From positions 2,825 to 54,417 of the forward strand of contig NKYR01000192.1 of the NCBI GenBank assembly GCA_003184365.1: a stretch of 51,593 bases of DNA, given 5' to 3'. A program made the position numbers and the translations under genes. The notes beneath the pieces were generated by a model, which was not told where the DNA came from, made no database searches, and saw only the letters and a program-made list of their open reading frames with translations. Position 1 is the stretch's first letter. The number at the start of each line of letters is the position of its first letter. The DNA is from Evernia prunastri. Lineage: Eukaryota > Ascomycota > Lecanoromycetes > Lecanorales > Parmeliaceae. Positions 43,096-51,593 of this stretch are shown here, in pieces.

Positions 43096-44640
43096 ATGGA
43101 ACGGGACCGTTTTCGGCGCTCGAAGGAAATTTCTTGCCGTGTGTCAGATGTCTACCAGCTCATAACATCTGAAGAAGCACAGAAAATTCTTCGTACATGG
43201 GTATCGATGATCATGCAGGCAATCAATGGCGACGTCGCAATTATCGAGCTTCTCCCTCCAGTGTAGGCCGATTCTATGAGAAGACATTGAGATTCTGCTA
43301 ATCAATTTGGTTGTAGTCTTCCAGCGCACACGTCAGTTACACCGGTGACAACAACTATAAGGATCTCGGCTCAAGTGGACAGCATCAGCTGGGCAGGCTC
43401 TGGGCTGTTCGAAACCTTTACGTCAGAATCAATATTTTTCGCGCCGTCTAGTAACTTGAAGGGCTCTACGATTGTTGAGATCGGTTTGTAGGTCCTCTGA
43501 AGTTATCTTTACGCGTTACTCACCTCTCCTTAAGCAGCAAATGTGACGAATAAGACTGAAATATCTAGCCTAAAACCAACTCATAACGTAAAGAAGGATT
43601 CAAAATCAAGCAATCATACCGACTTCCGATCGGCATCGTTTCCCCATCCGCAAAGTATCCATCCGACTCCGATAGCTCAGACAGAAGGCGTCGGCGTAAT
43701 CAAGACTCTTATCAGCAGCGAGACACTCACGGCATATGAGACAAAACTTGTGACTACATTCTTAACGAGTCTGATCTACACTTGTGACAATACTCTGTCT
43801 CCTTGTAGGTCATCGTTCGTATCAATTTCCGCGTCGACTGACCATCGGCAGTGTCCTCCATCACTCTGAGTCCTAAGAACTCGACATTCTCCTCTCGATC
43901 GACCTCGTCAATCTCCGAAGCTCTTACATTTTCATCAGCTACCCATCTATTCAATTTGTCGAATTCTTCATCTATCAGTATCGCTAGGACATCAGATTTT
44001 TCGGTCTCTTCTTTAAACAGTACCACAACAATATCCACTACGTCAAGTCAGTCAGCTATGAACACCGTTCAGGTATCAACTTCTTCGACTCTCACTTCTA
44101 CCAGTTCTTCCTCAATATCGACTATAGAGTCATCAACCACCTCGTTAGATAGCACTTCGTCAGCAACAACCACGACACCCGATTCTCCATCTACAGTCAC
44201 ACCTGAGGATCCGCCTGGATATCTCATTTGCTGGCAGAAGCCTCCATCTTCAGCAGCTCACCTTGACGTTCCCGCCGGCGATGTGAAAAAGCATATTGCC
44301 TCCTTTTGTAAGAAGGACGTTGGTCAAGACTGTTCAACAAATGGAGTCACTCAGATATATGATGAGAATTGGATTGAAGAGATTGTTGGATACAACCTAT
44401 CAATAAATCCAGTTCCTGCCTGTAGTGGCCTGTCAACGTCCACTTGTGAATATCCTATATCAGACACTACATTCAACTGCTCTTCAAATTTATGGACAGC
44501 TTGGAGAAACTGTACGTAACATCGATCCCATCACGGTTGAGTACTAATCGTTCTCAGGCATCGGCAATTCCGGTATGGGTGGGATTCTCGTAATTGGTTG
44601 TTTGCAGTATACCTTAACGCCTCTTGCTTTTCAGTCGTAG
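43096..44640 (+). CDS. Ser/Thr-rich protein with Cys-containing C-terminal domain
   Basis: Model of five exons (43096-43262, 43317-43483, 43538-43804, 43852-44511, 44558-44640; introns 46-54 bp), 447 aa, phases consistent. The middle is an O-glycosylation-type Ser/Thr stretch (SSTLTSTSSSSISTIESST). The C-terminus is a compact Cys-rich segment (YLICWQKPPSS, ASFCKKDVGQDCSTNG, SGLSTSTCEYP, then GNSGMGGILVIGCLQY) as in secreted or cell-wall proteins. The N-terminus in this model (MERDRFRRSK) has no signal peptide, so the true start may be in an undetected upstream exon. The C-terminal exons are well supported; the first two are less sure. Confidence 0.5.
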
Positions 44641-44899
44641 CCGCTCTATCAAGAGTCTAGATAGTTACGCGGTATATACGATCCATGTCAGCGTTGATTT
44701 GAACGTACGTAAATCTCTGTTTTATAGAAGGCTATTCACACTCCTTAAAGTAAGGTCGGCTCTTATATATTTGATGAATTTGAGATTTTCACAGACATAT
44801 TCATTCTCGAAGTTCATTTTTCAGTTATGGTCTAGTACTCGTGATGCTTGCTTGATCTTCTATATGGATATTTCGACCGCAAAATCAATCAGTCTTTCG

Positions 44900-47326
44900 T
44901 CAGCCCTCGTCGATCTCGATTCGTCTATCCATATTTATCCTTGCTTTGTCATTCCTTATCCAAAGATCGTCGTTTGACTCTCTTGTCTCCAGAATTTCAC
45001 TGTCACTAATGCCCAAAGGGTCTCTTGGGATCCAAATCGTGGCTCTGCACGCATGCAGCGCGTTGTTCTCACAAACAGGCGAGACGCCTTCATTAGTGAT
45101 CCCTGGCTCAGAGGACGCATTGCGTATGATTCGCGGCAGAAACCTCAATAGCGGCTCAAACGCCTGACTCAATATCATTTGAAAGCCGCCAGTCAATACA
45201 GTTGCCACGACCATAATCACAGCCTGGCCCAGACAAGTCCACTTTCGATCCTGATTTCGTGCAAGAAGAAATAATCCGATGAGACAGATCTCGAATGTGT
45301 AGATGCCCACAAATAACTGGTTGAGCGCCGTCGGGTAAAGTAGACCGCCAGTGTCACTGACCGATTTCGTGACAAATATGATATTGTACCGAAAAGCCAT
45401 CCAGAACAAGCCGAAAGCAATGAGAACAAGAATAAGGACCAGCGGTGCGATTACAGAGTAGATAATGCCTATCGTCATCAGCGGAGCTCGGGAAACGCAT
45501 CTCTTGATTCACACACCAATGCAGGCTAGATTTGTATAGACTGGGTATACCGTAGCCCAAGCGACCTTTGGAATGCCGATTCGCCGTTGTGACTGCTCTC
45601 TGGGCGTGTGATCCAACAGTGGTGAGATGACAAAGTACTGCAGCAGCCCTGATATTTGGACCAACTCGCCCGCGCTAAGAGATAATCCATGCAACATTAG
45701 ATAAGAGAGAAAATAGTTACTGGTTTTGGGGAGATCAACCGCTAGGAGAGTGGGTAAGGAATCAAAGCCGTGATGTATCTGACCCAGGATATTGGCAGCG
45801 CTGGATGATAGAGCCACAGTGAGGAAGACCTGGATGAAGAGGAAACCAAAATAGTACCTCTGAATCGCAAGTTCGACTGCGGTCTGCACAGTAAAACCCT
45901 GCAATTGGATCAGTAGCCGAAGAACGGTTGGTAAAAGTATCGTGAGGACGATAAGGATCAATTGAGGTAGAATGCCCTGAAGGAAACCTAAGAGCCAAGG
46001 CGCGTAGTGCACTAGTGATGGGAACAAGGCCGTGAGGGCCCCCAGTTGGGACAGAAATCCGGTAAAGGCGACGGGAATGGCCCATCCCATGGTGATGGCT
46101 GCTATTGACCCCATTACGAGCACACTGCGGATGTAGCGTTCCCACCATTTCAAGCCAACATTATGCCAGATCACAGCGCCAATGTTATCGCCAACGTAGT
46201 GAGGAGAAAGCCTGAAGGGCGAAGTGTGTGCAACGGACTGGCAGACTATGTGCGCATCGATCGAGCGTTCGAATTGTATGAAAGCCGAGTGAAGGCATCT
46301 ATTCTGGTCCGAAGAACGCTGGTCCTCTGCGATTTCGATATTCAGCTTGCAGATCCCTCGTCGAAGGTGATGTATCAGGTCGGTTTTCTCTCCGAGTGGG
46401 ACAATCGATGATATCCACGCACTTCGCGAGTAAGGAAGCCGCACCGACTCGCGCTCTTCGCGTGGGTCGCCCGCGTCCGCGCCCTTATGGTAGTCTTTAA
46501 TGGCTCTGGAAATGAGGCGTGTCTCCACGGCTTCTAGTCGAGCCACGACTTTGTCTCGTTGCTTCAATTTCTGCTCTAGCATCTTACAATCTCGATTGAT
46601 CCAGACACGATATACACTTCCAACCATTTTCTCGTAGATAGCAGAAAGCTTGTCTTCAGAGCAAAGATGATGGGGTATATCCGAGATCATGACAGTACAG
46701 TGGGTTGTAGGTGGAGAATGGTGTTCTTGGCAGGTTCGAACATAGAATCGGAACTCTTCATATAGTGTGTAGCATGCATGGACTATCACGGCCAAAGCTA
46801 GAATGAGGTAGGCCCAGTAGTAATTGCTATGGTCAAGTCCGACACCACTCCAGGTAAGGCGATTCAATCCCTGAACGCCAGCACTTGGCTTCTTGCCATG
46901 AACGATACTGAGAGGGAGGAGGATTGGGAGTACGACGGCCGCGGTGGGGATGAAGATTTTGATGATGGTCCGCAAGTAGCGCAAAAAGAAGAAAGCGTCT
47001 GGACCGGCATTCTGCAGAATGTAAGAGTCTTCCGTTCGAAAGACGGGCTTGATCCAAGAACACACGCCTGAACGATCCTTTTGAGACGGAGACGCGCATG
47101 GTTGACTAGACGCACTCCTTCAGTGGTGTCATAAAATGCTTCATGGGCCTGCTTACTATAACGTCGTAAATCTGCGTCGAAGCAGTAGGAAAATCAAAAC
47201 TTCGATCATGAAAATTGCTGCTGACGATATCATCGAGGAAGCCAACGATTGCAGTGTTACGCTCCGGGAAGTCTGGGCTGCTTTCGACGGTGTGTATATG
47301 ATGGAACTATTAGTCGTCGCAGACAT
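44900..47326 (-). CDS. CSC1/OSCA-type hyperosmolality-gated cation channel (DUF221)
   Basis: Three exons, complement of 44900-45468, 45517-47114 and 47157-47326, give 778 aa. The first exon encodes the N-terminal helix (AAIFMIEVLIFLLLRRRF), joined over a short 42-bp intron to the conserved GVCSWIKPVFRTEDSYIL. A cytosolic loop with an RRM-like part (THCTVMISDIPHHLCSED) follows. The pore-forming block of helices ends in YPVYTNLACIGIIYSVIAPL (joined across the 48-bp second intron), a signature of the family. The tail is acidic. It is a mechanosensitive or osmosensitive Ca2+-permeable channel of the plasma membrane or endomembranes. It is convergent with the Ser/Thr-rich gene. Full-length and intact. 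Confidence 0.9.
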
Positions 47327-47529
47327 GGCTCAAGGCTTGGGGGATACGGCACTGCTGCTTTGATGGGCGACAGTACCTTTCGACAGATAAGCTATTTCTC
47401 CTTGGCTCTAGGCGGGCAGTTCCACAAATGACGCATTGTTCCACAAACGGCGCTTCATTCATCGTACACGCTTCCGCCTTGTTCGACGATTGCCCATCCA
47501 CCAATCCAGCAATCAGCACCTCTCCAGCC

Positions 47530-48228
47530 ATGCCCACAACCGCAGACAAGATATCGCAGGAACTCTGGGACATGGTCACTGAATACCTACCATCATTAAC
47601 AGCAAAATATGCCGCCACAGCCTTTCATTTTCGTCTGAGGCCTCAGCAAGAAAAGCACGCAGCGATATGGGACGCTATTTTTCAAGACCTGACGTGGATA
47701 TCTGCAGTCAGCAGCACCGGCAGCGAGCCTGTCTTGATAGGCAAAGATCTAGATCTTCGCTGGGATGATAGCACCTCTCGCCTGGAGAATCCTTATCTCG
47801 TCCTGGTGGCCAAACCAATCGAGTCGGATCCAGAAAGAGAGATCTTCCTACATTCTTTGAGAGGTTACGAGATTCAGGAAAACAAACAGGAGCTCAAACT
47901 CACGTCTGGAGTTATCTTGAATATGGCACATCTTTACAAGCCCCATGGCAGACTCCCTGTGGCGATTACGAAGCTACTCGACCACCACAAAAGAGCTCGA
48001 ACAGCATTCCTGTTCTGGCAAGGCAGCTCCATCGACTTCGTCAATCTCGAAACGATCGTTGGGGCTAGAGGAATAGGCTCTATTCTCAAGTCGTTCGTGG
48101 GCTATCGCATTATTGTGGAATATCCCGACGGGACTCGAACGCAATACCGCTTCGAGCCGTATACTCACCGAATGTCGCGCATGGAGTACGACGAGCGAAA
48201 GGTTCTATCTCGCAACAGCATCCGATAA
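47530..48228 (+). CDS. F-box-like hypothetical protein
   Basis: One exon; the start chosen is the ATG before TTADKISQELWDMVTEYLPS, giving 232 aa. The open frame extends 34 codons upstream in a low-complexity context. The first 35 residues resemble an F-box (ISQELWDMV), which would link a substrate to an SCF ubiquitin ligase through Skp1. The rest (FHFRLRPQQEKHAAIWDAIF, then LRGYEIQENKQELKL and GYRIIVEYPDGTRTQY) is globular and typical of unnamed families expanded in Dothideomycete-type genomes. The promoter would lie in the roughly 200 bp shared with the divergent channel gene. Confidence 0.5.
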   Translation: MPTTADKISQELWDMVTEYLPSLTAKYAATAFHFRLRPQQEKHAAIWDAIFQDLTWISAVSSTGSEPVLIGKDLDLRWDDSTSRLENPYLVLVAKPIESDPEREIFLHSLRGYEIQENKQELKLTSGVILNMAHLYKPHGRLPVAITKLLDHHKRARTAFLFWQGSSIDFVNLETIVGARGIGSILKSFVGYRIIVEYPDGTRTQYRFEPYTHRMSRMEYDERKVLSRNSIR

Positions 48229-48517
48229 GAGCGAAGCCAGTTTAGCAGGAGTCTAAAGGCATGTGATAGAAGTAGTTTAGATTTATCTTATTGTGAACAC
48301 CGCGATCAGAGCATTGATGAGCTGCTATTCCTTCTTGTCAGCCGCCAGCCGCAGATAAGCGCCGGCGCCAGCGCCCTGTAAACTGTCTTCACTTGTCTCC
48401 CAGCGATGTAACAGGCGCGGCAATGATATCCCAGCTGGTTTTCGCTACAATGAGTGCTGTAAAAACATGTGGCTTCAAGCAGTTTCGCAGAGATTCTTGA
48501 GGTAGAAATGGATGCTG
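48229..48517. other. Convergent intergenic, nothing recognised
   Basis: Short spacer between the F-box-like gene and the pseudokinase. Confidence 0.5.
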
Positions 48518-49505
48518 TCAAGCATCAGCCCAGAAAGAAAGATCTTTCTTGAGAGCTCTCACCTTATATAGCTGCTCCCTTGACATCGTATGGGTTGCAG
48601 CCAGAAAATCCTTAATCCCCGTGCCGTCTTTCCAGTCTTCGGGATGTTGGAGTTGAATCGATTTTGGTTTTGCCAGACTTGTTTCAGCTTCCATGAGCTC
48701 CAACATCATGTATCCCAGACTTCGAACGTCTTCTGTTTCCATCGACTCTGTCAATCGCCTTTCCTCCAGAATGCAGTCTCCTATATTAGCTGAGAACGGT
48801 CAGCCATGTCGTTCCGAGGCCAATGGTGGGAAGCAAACCTAACTTGATATGGCCGTCTCGACTCAAAAGCACCGTATTACAGTTGAGCTCTCCGTAATAG
48901 TAAGAGAGACTCTGGTGTATGAAATCTAGACCACTCAGGACCTAGATGATTCTGTCAGATTCCACGAGCGGATCACTGCTGGCGCCTCTTACCTCTCTAC
49001 AGACTGCAGCAAGTTCATGCTCATTCCATTTCAGTTTGGGGATGCTATTGATCAGCCTGAGAGAGACATCCATCTGCTCGTATACCATAAAGGTTTCGCC
49101 GTTTTTGTGGAAGACCTCTATCAAATCGACCACATTGCTGCATGTGCTCGGAATCTTGACGGTGTTGTTCTGAGCCTTGACTTTGCTGCGTTTGACCGCC
49201 ACAATCGAGCAATCCGCCGTGTTACCGCTACAAATGGTAGCAGGCCCGGCTTGATCTAGCTTCAAGAATTCGTGATAAGCAACACCCCGCTCCTCACTTT
49301 GCGGAAGTTTGATCCTTTTGACCGAGCTTCCGGTCTGTTCTCTTCCCACGAAAGACAGACTGCTGGGGTTTGCTGGAATTTGTCGCTTTAGCGGGAATCT
49401 AGGAGGCTGAACAGATAATGTATTCTCCGCATTTTCTTTCCGTACAGAGTTCACTAGAAAACCTTTAGGCGGTTCACCTCGAAGTTGGGTGACACGTCGC
49501 TCCAT
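48518..49505 (-). CDS. Small pseudokinase
   Basis: Complement of 48518-48780, 48839-48941 and 48993-49505 (introns 51 and 58 bp) gives 292 aa. A disordered basic N-terminus leads to a kinase-like fold. The Lys strand is kept (SIVAVKRSKV), and hinge-like sequence (FMVYEQMDVSLRLI) is present. The catalytic loop is YGELNCN instead of HRDxxxxN, and DFG is replaced by LGDCIL. A C-lobe segment DVRSLGYMMLELME is retained. It should bind partners or perhaps nucleotide but not phosphorylate. Similar degenerate kinases are expanded in some filamentous ascomycetes. It is outside the transposon and unlike the HeLo gene in sequence. Confidence 0.7.
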
Positions 49506-49696
49506 GGTCGGACTATTTGGGATTGATCAAGGAGGGTCGTCATGAGTATATAGAGGCGCCAATAATGGAATTCGCGGAGCGTGAAATCCAAATTTGGACC
49601 ACCCCGAACCTGTCATAAGGTGGCACCTTCGAGCGAATCTACATTTATCGCAAATAACGTCGGCTAACCGGAATTGTCGGGCTCGTGTGGAAAACC

Positions 49697-50347
49697 ATGG
49701 CTGAGATCTACCATCTGCCACGGAAAACGTTCATTGACCGCACTGATGGCCGCAGTCCCCGCGACACAGAAAAATCGCCGTCTTTGGCCCTGGATCCTGC
49801 ACAGCGGATTGCTCGGCGTAAAGCAGCTTCAGATCAACTCAAAGGCAAGCTCCGGACGGCTCCTAAAGGAGAAAGCCCAAGACTAGAAGATCCCATCCAG
49901 CGGCGTGTCACCTTTCGGATACCTCCCCTCAAACGAGAGCCTTCCGAGACCCATCCTGCGCTTCGTCAACGGGAGCGTCCACGTTCCGGTCGAGCAGGAG
50001 ACGTGACGGCACTGGATCACCACATTGCAGCTCATGGCGGCACGACTTCCACTATCGAGTGCCTCCCTCATCGCCTACGTGTATCGAAGGTTCAACGGGT
50101 ATCAGGTCCTCAGCAGCGTATTGAAGAGCTTGTCAGAGACGTTGGAAACTTGAATCAAGAGTTGTCATATTACAAGGACACCAGAAAGGTTCTCATGAAG
50201 TTATTCAACTCGGTCAAGGCGTCTCATGATGCATTGCAAGCGGCAGTGACAGAAGCAGATCGGGAATTGGCCATCTCTGAGCAGCGATATGTTAGATTCT
50301 GGATCCCTCATTACGACGACCGTATTTTGGAGGAAAGTATCTTCTAA
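49697..50347 (+). CDS. Coiled-coil hypothetical protein
   Basis: Single exon of 216 aa from the ATG of MAEIYHLPRKTF. The N-terminal two-thirds is basic, Pro/Arg-rich and likely disordered (RVTFRIPPLKREPSETHP). From about residue 135 a helical coiled coil follows (QQRIEELVRDVGNLNQELSY through VTEADRELAISEQRYVR). No signal or catalytic motif is seen. It is divergent with the pseudokinase gene (191 bp between starts). No family is recognised. Confidence 0.5.
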   Translation: MAEIYHLPRKTFIDRTDGRSPRDTEKSPSLALDPAQRIARRKAASDQLKGKLRTAPKGESPRLEDPIQRRVTFRIPPLKREPSETHPALRQRERPRSGRAGDVTALDHHIAAHGGTTSTIECLPHRLRVSKVQRVSGPQQRIEELVRDVGNLNQELSYYKDTRKVLMKLFNSVKASHDALQAAVTEADRELAISEQRYVRFWIPHYDDRILEESIF

Positions 50348-51099
50348 CTCTAAAGCTAGCAAGATATCTAATCATCGAGCTGTTCAGAACAGCTTTGTGT
50401 GAACCTTCTACTTAGTGAAATTGTTTCTACAGAGTAATACACAGTAAGCATTGATTACAGACTTGTTTGACCTAAGGTATCTACGAGATCAGGTTTGATC
50501 CAAACGTCTGTTTGAATCGACTAAGATTATATCCTCTTGAGATACATTCGCCAGACATTAATGAGCTCAATCTCTCCCTTCGCTGAAAGCCTAGACAAAA
50601 TGAAGGATCGTAATACTCATCACCAATTATGTGTGGATTATTCTCCCACGCCTGAATGACTTTCACATCCGGGTCTAGACAGCTTGACACGATCATGAGG
50701 GATCGAAGTATAAAGCACGCTAGACGCGACGGTCGAGGGTGGAAGTTAAATATAAAGAAACAAAGTATAAAGTACGCTAGACGCGACGGGCGGGGCTCGA
50801 AGCCTAATATGAATGATCAAAGTTTAAGTAAGTAAAGTACGCTAGACGCGACGGGTGGGGGTGAAAGCATAATATGAGTGACTAAAGTATAAATAGCGCT
50901 AGACGCGACGAGTGGGGTCGAAGTAGAAATAAAATGTGAATTTAGCGCTAGACACGACGAGTGGGAGGCGAAGCCGTTTTAGTGATGTAATTAAGTACTC
51001 TAAAGTAACAAGGTAAAGGACGCTAAATTCGAAAGTATGGTAAATGCTAGGCACCAGCAGGGTAACCGAAAGATGGCTGAGTTGCACTGCATGTCTGCC
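50348..51099. other. Intergenic holding a degenerate satellite
   Basis: No gene. The interval is dominated by the direct repeats listed next. Confidence 0.6.
50716..51035. repeat. Degenerate direct repeats around CGCTAGACGCGACG
   Basis: The core CGCTAGACGCGACG occurs at 50718, 50775, 50840 and 50897, with a one-base variant at 50946 and a decayed one at 51021. Spacings are 57, 65, 57, 49 and 75 bp. Each core is usually preceded by AAAGTA and followed by a G-rich stretch then GAAG. Spacers vary in length, so this is an old minisatellite or a cluster of binding-site-like motifs. Confidence 0.85.
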
Positions 51100-51577
51100 C
51101 TAGAACGACCTTCCTGCCTGACCTACTCCAGCGCCTGCTCTAACGTCCACATCAATAGTCCTTTGAATGTAGCCATGGTTTGGGGGCTGCGTATGTTTAT
51201 GAAAGCCTAGAGTCCCATTTCGTTCCGTAGCTCCTGACAGGTCATCAAGCTTAATGCGCTCCTCGGTATACCCGGATCGTCGATATCCTTTCGTGCGCCT
51301 TGTCATGCCGAAGCCGGATAATAGTGGCTGAAGTGTGGGTATACAGGCAGCGACGATGATGACATTGATCTCATTCCTACAGATCTTTTGTCAGTGATCT
51401 TGAACACACAATCCAGATGTGTTGACGCACACATTCCACACCAGTAGATCAACGGTTGCCCCTTTTGATATCAGCATCCTCGACGTTGAATTTGATTTTG
51501 CACACTCACAGGTAAAATCGCTGCGGGAGCCTTCGCTGACAAGCTTAGTCGTTTTGATGGCAGCACAAACAGCGGCG
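51100..51577 (-). CDS. Rhodopsin-domain (PTH11-like) membrane protein, 3' exons only
   Basis: Three exons are visible, complement of 51100-51376, 51431-51461 and 51510-51577; the 5' exons lie beyond the window. The spliced product reads AAVCAAIKTTKLVSEGSRSD, then TVDLLVWN and INVIIVAACIPTLQPLL, the last helices of the rhodopsin-domain family, followed by a cytosolic tail of about 70 residues. The 31-nt and 68-nt exons and their phases are the same as in the gene at 36.8-38.1 kb, so the two are paralogs. The acceptor at 51578-51579 is complete in the window. Confidence 0.75.
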
Positions 51578-51593
51578 CTGCGATTCACGATTA

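Noticed and set aside
50716..51035. CRISPR or tRNA cluster from the spaced motifs
   Set aside because: Spacing is irregular, cores are only 14 bp with drift, and no cloverleaf can be drawn. It is a degenerate minisatellite at most.
1..51593. Starship captain (DUF3435 tyrosine recombinase)
   Set aside because: No frame shows the recombinase pattern. The Starship idea rests on cargo families only.

Overview
The window is filamentous ascomycete (Pezizomycotina) nuclear DNA. The genes are split by short GT-AG introns of about 42-76 bp with CTAAC/CTGAC-like branch sites. The families are typical of that group: FunK1 kinase, HeLo-domain protein, het-E-type WD40 repeats, DUF3723, PTH11-like rhodopsin-domain proteins, CSC1/OSCA channel and ferric reductase. 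Gene models were built by hand from splice signals, reading phase and family resemblance; no database was searched.

Layout. 1-316: the right end of a repeated mobile element, namely WD40 repeats, a single N, then a terminal repeat. 544-7050: ferric reductase, a MADS-like factor, a coiled-coil protein, a putative GPI-anchored secreted protein and a charged nuclear-type protein. 8473-11018: FunK1 kinase. 11086-18353: a TA-flanked DNA transposon with 41-bp inverted ends, an intact Fot1/pogo-type transposase and, unusually, about 5 kb of cargo. The cargo is two head-to-head genes, a HeLo-pseudokinase (minus) and an active-looking Ser/Thr kinase fused to seven near-identical WD40 repeats (plus). 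18356-24800: gene-poor and decayed, with a frameshifted DUF7587-like gene, a DUF3723 C-terminal part and a coiled-coil fragment. 24798-26539: a second MADS-like gene with an intron at the same place as the first. 27.2-30.3 kb: mostly non-coding, with A-tracts and a possible NLR N-terminal remnant. 30.3-36.3 kb: a hypothetical gene, a proline-coding minisatellite and a bZIP factor. 36.8-42.4 kb: rhodopsin-domain membrane protein, O-methyltransferase and MFS transporter, possibly part of a metabolite cluster. 43.1-50.3 kb: Ser/Thr-rich protein, CSC1-type channel, an F-box-like protein, a pseudokinase and a coiled-coil protein. 50.7-51.6 kb: a degenerate satellite and the 3' part of a second rhodopsin-domain gene.

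The most interesting unit is the transposon. Its two cargo genes share a short divergent promoter. They look like a sensor (repeat receptor plus catalytic kinase) and an executioner (HeLo membrane domain plus kinase-dead domain). This is the logic of RIPK3-MLKL necroptosis and of fungal NLR/HeLo incompatibility pairs, but without a nucleotide-binding STAND domain and carried between transposon ends. The second right end at the window start, also next to WD40 repeats, suggests the cargo moves with the element. Function and mobility are inferred; the domains, the terminal repeats and the TA flanks are visible in the sequence.
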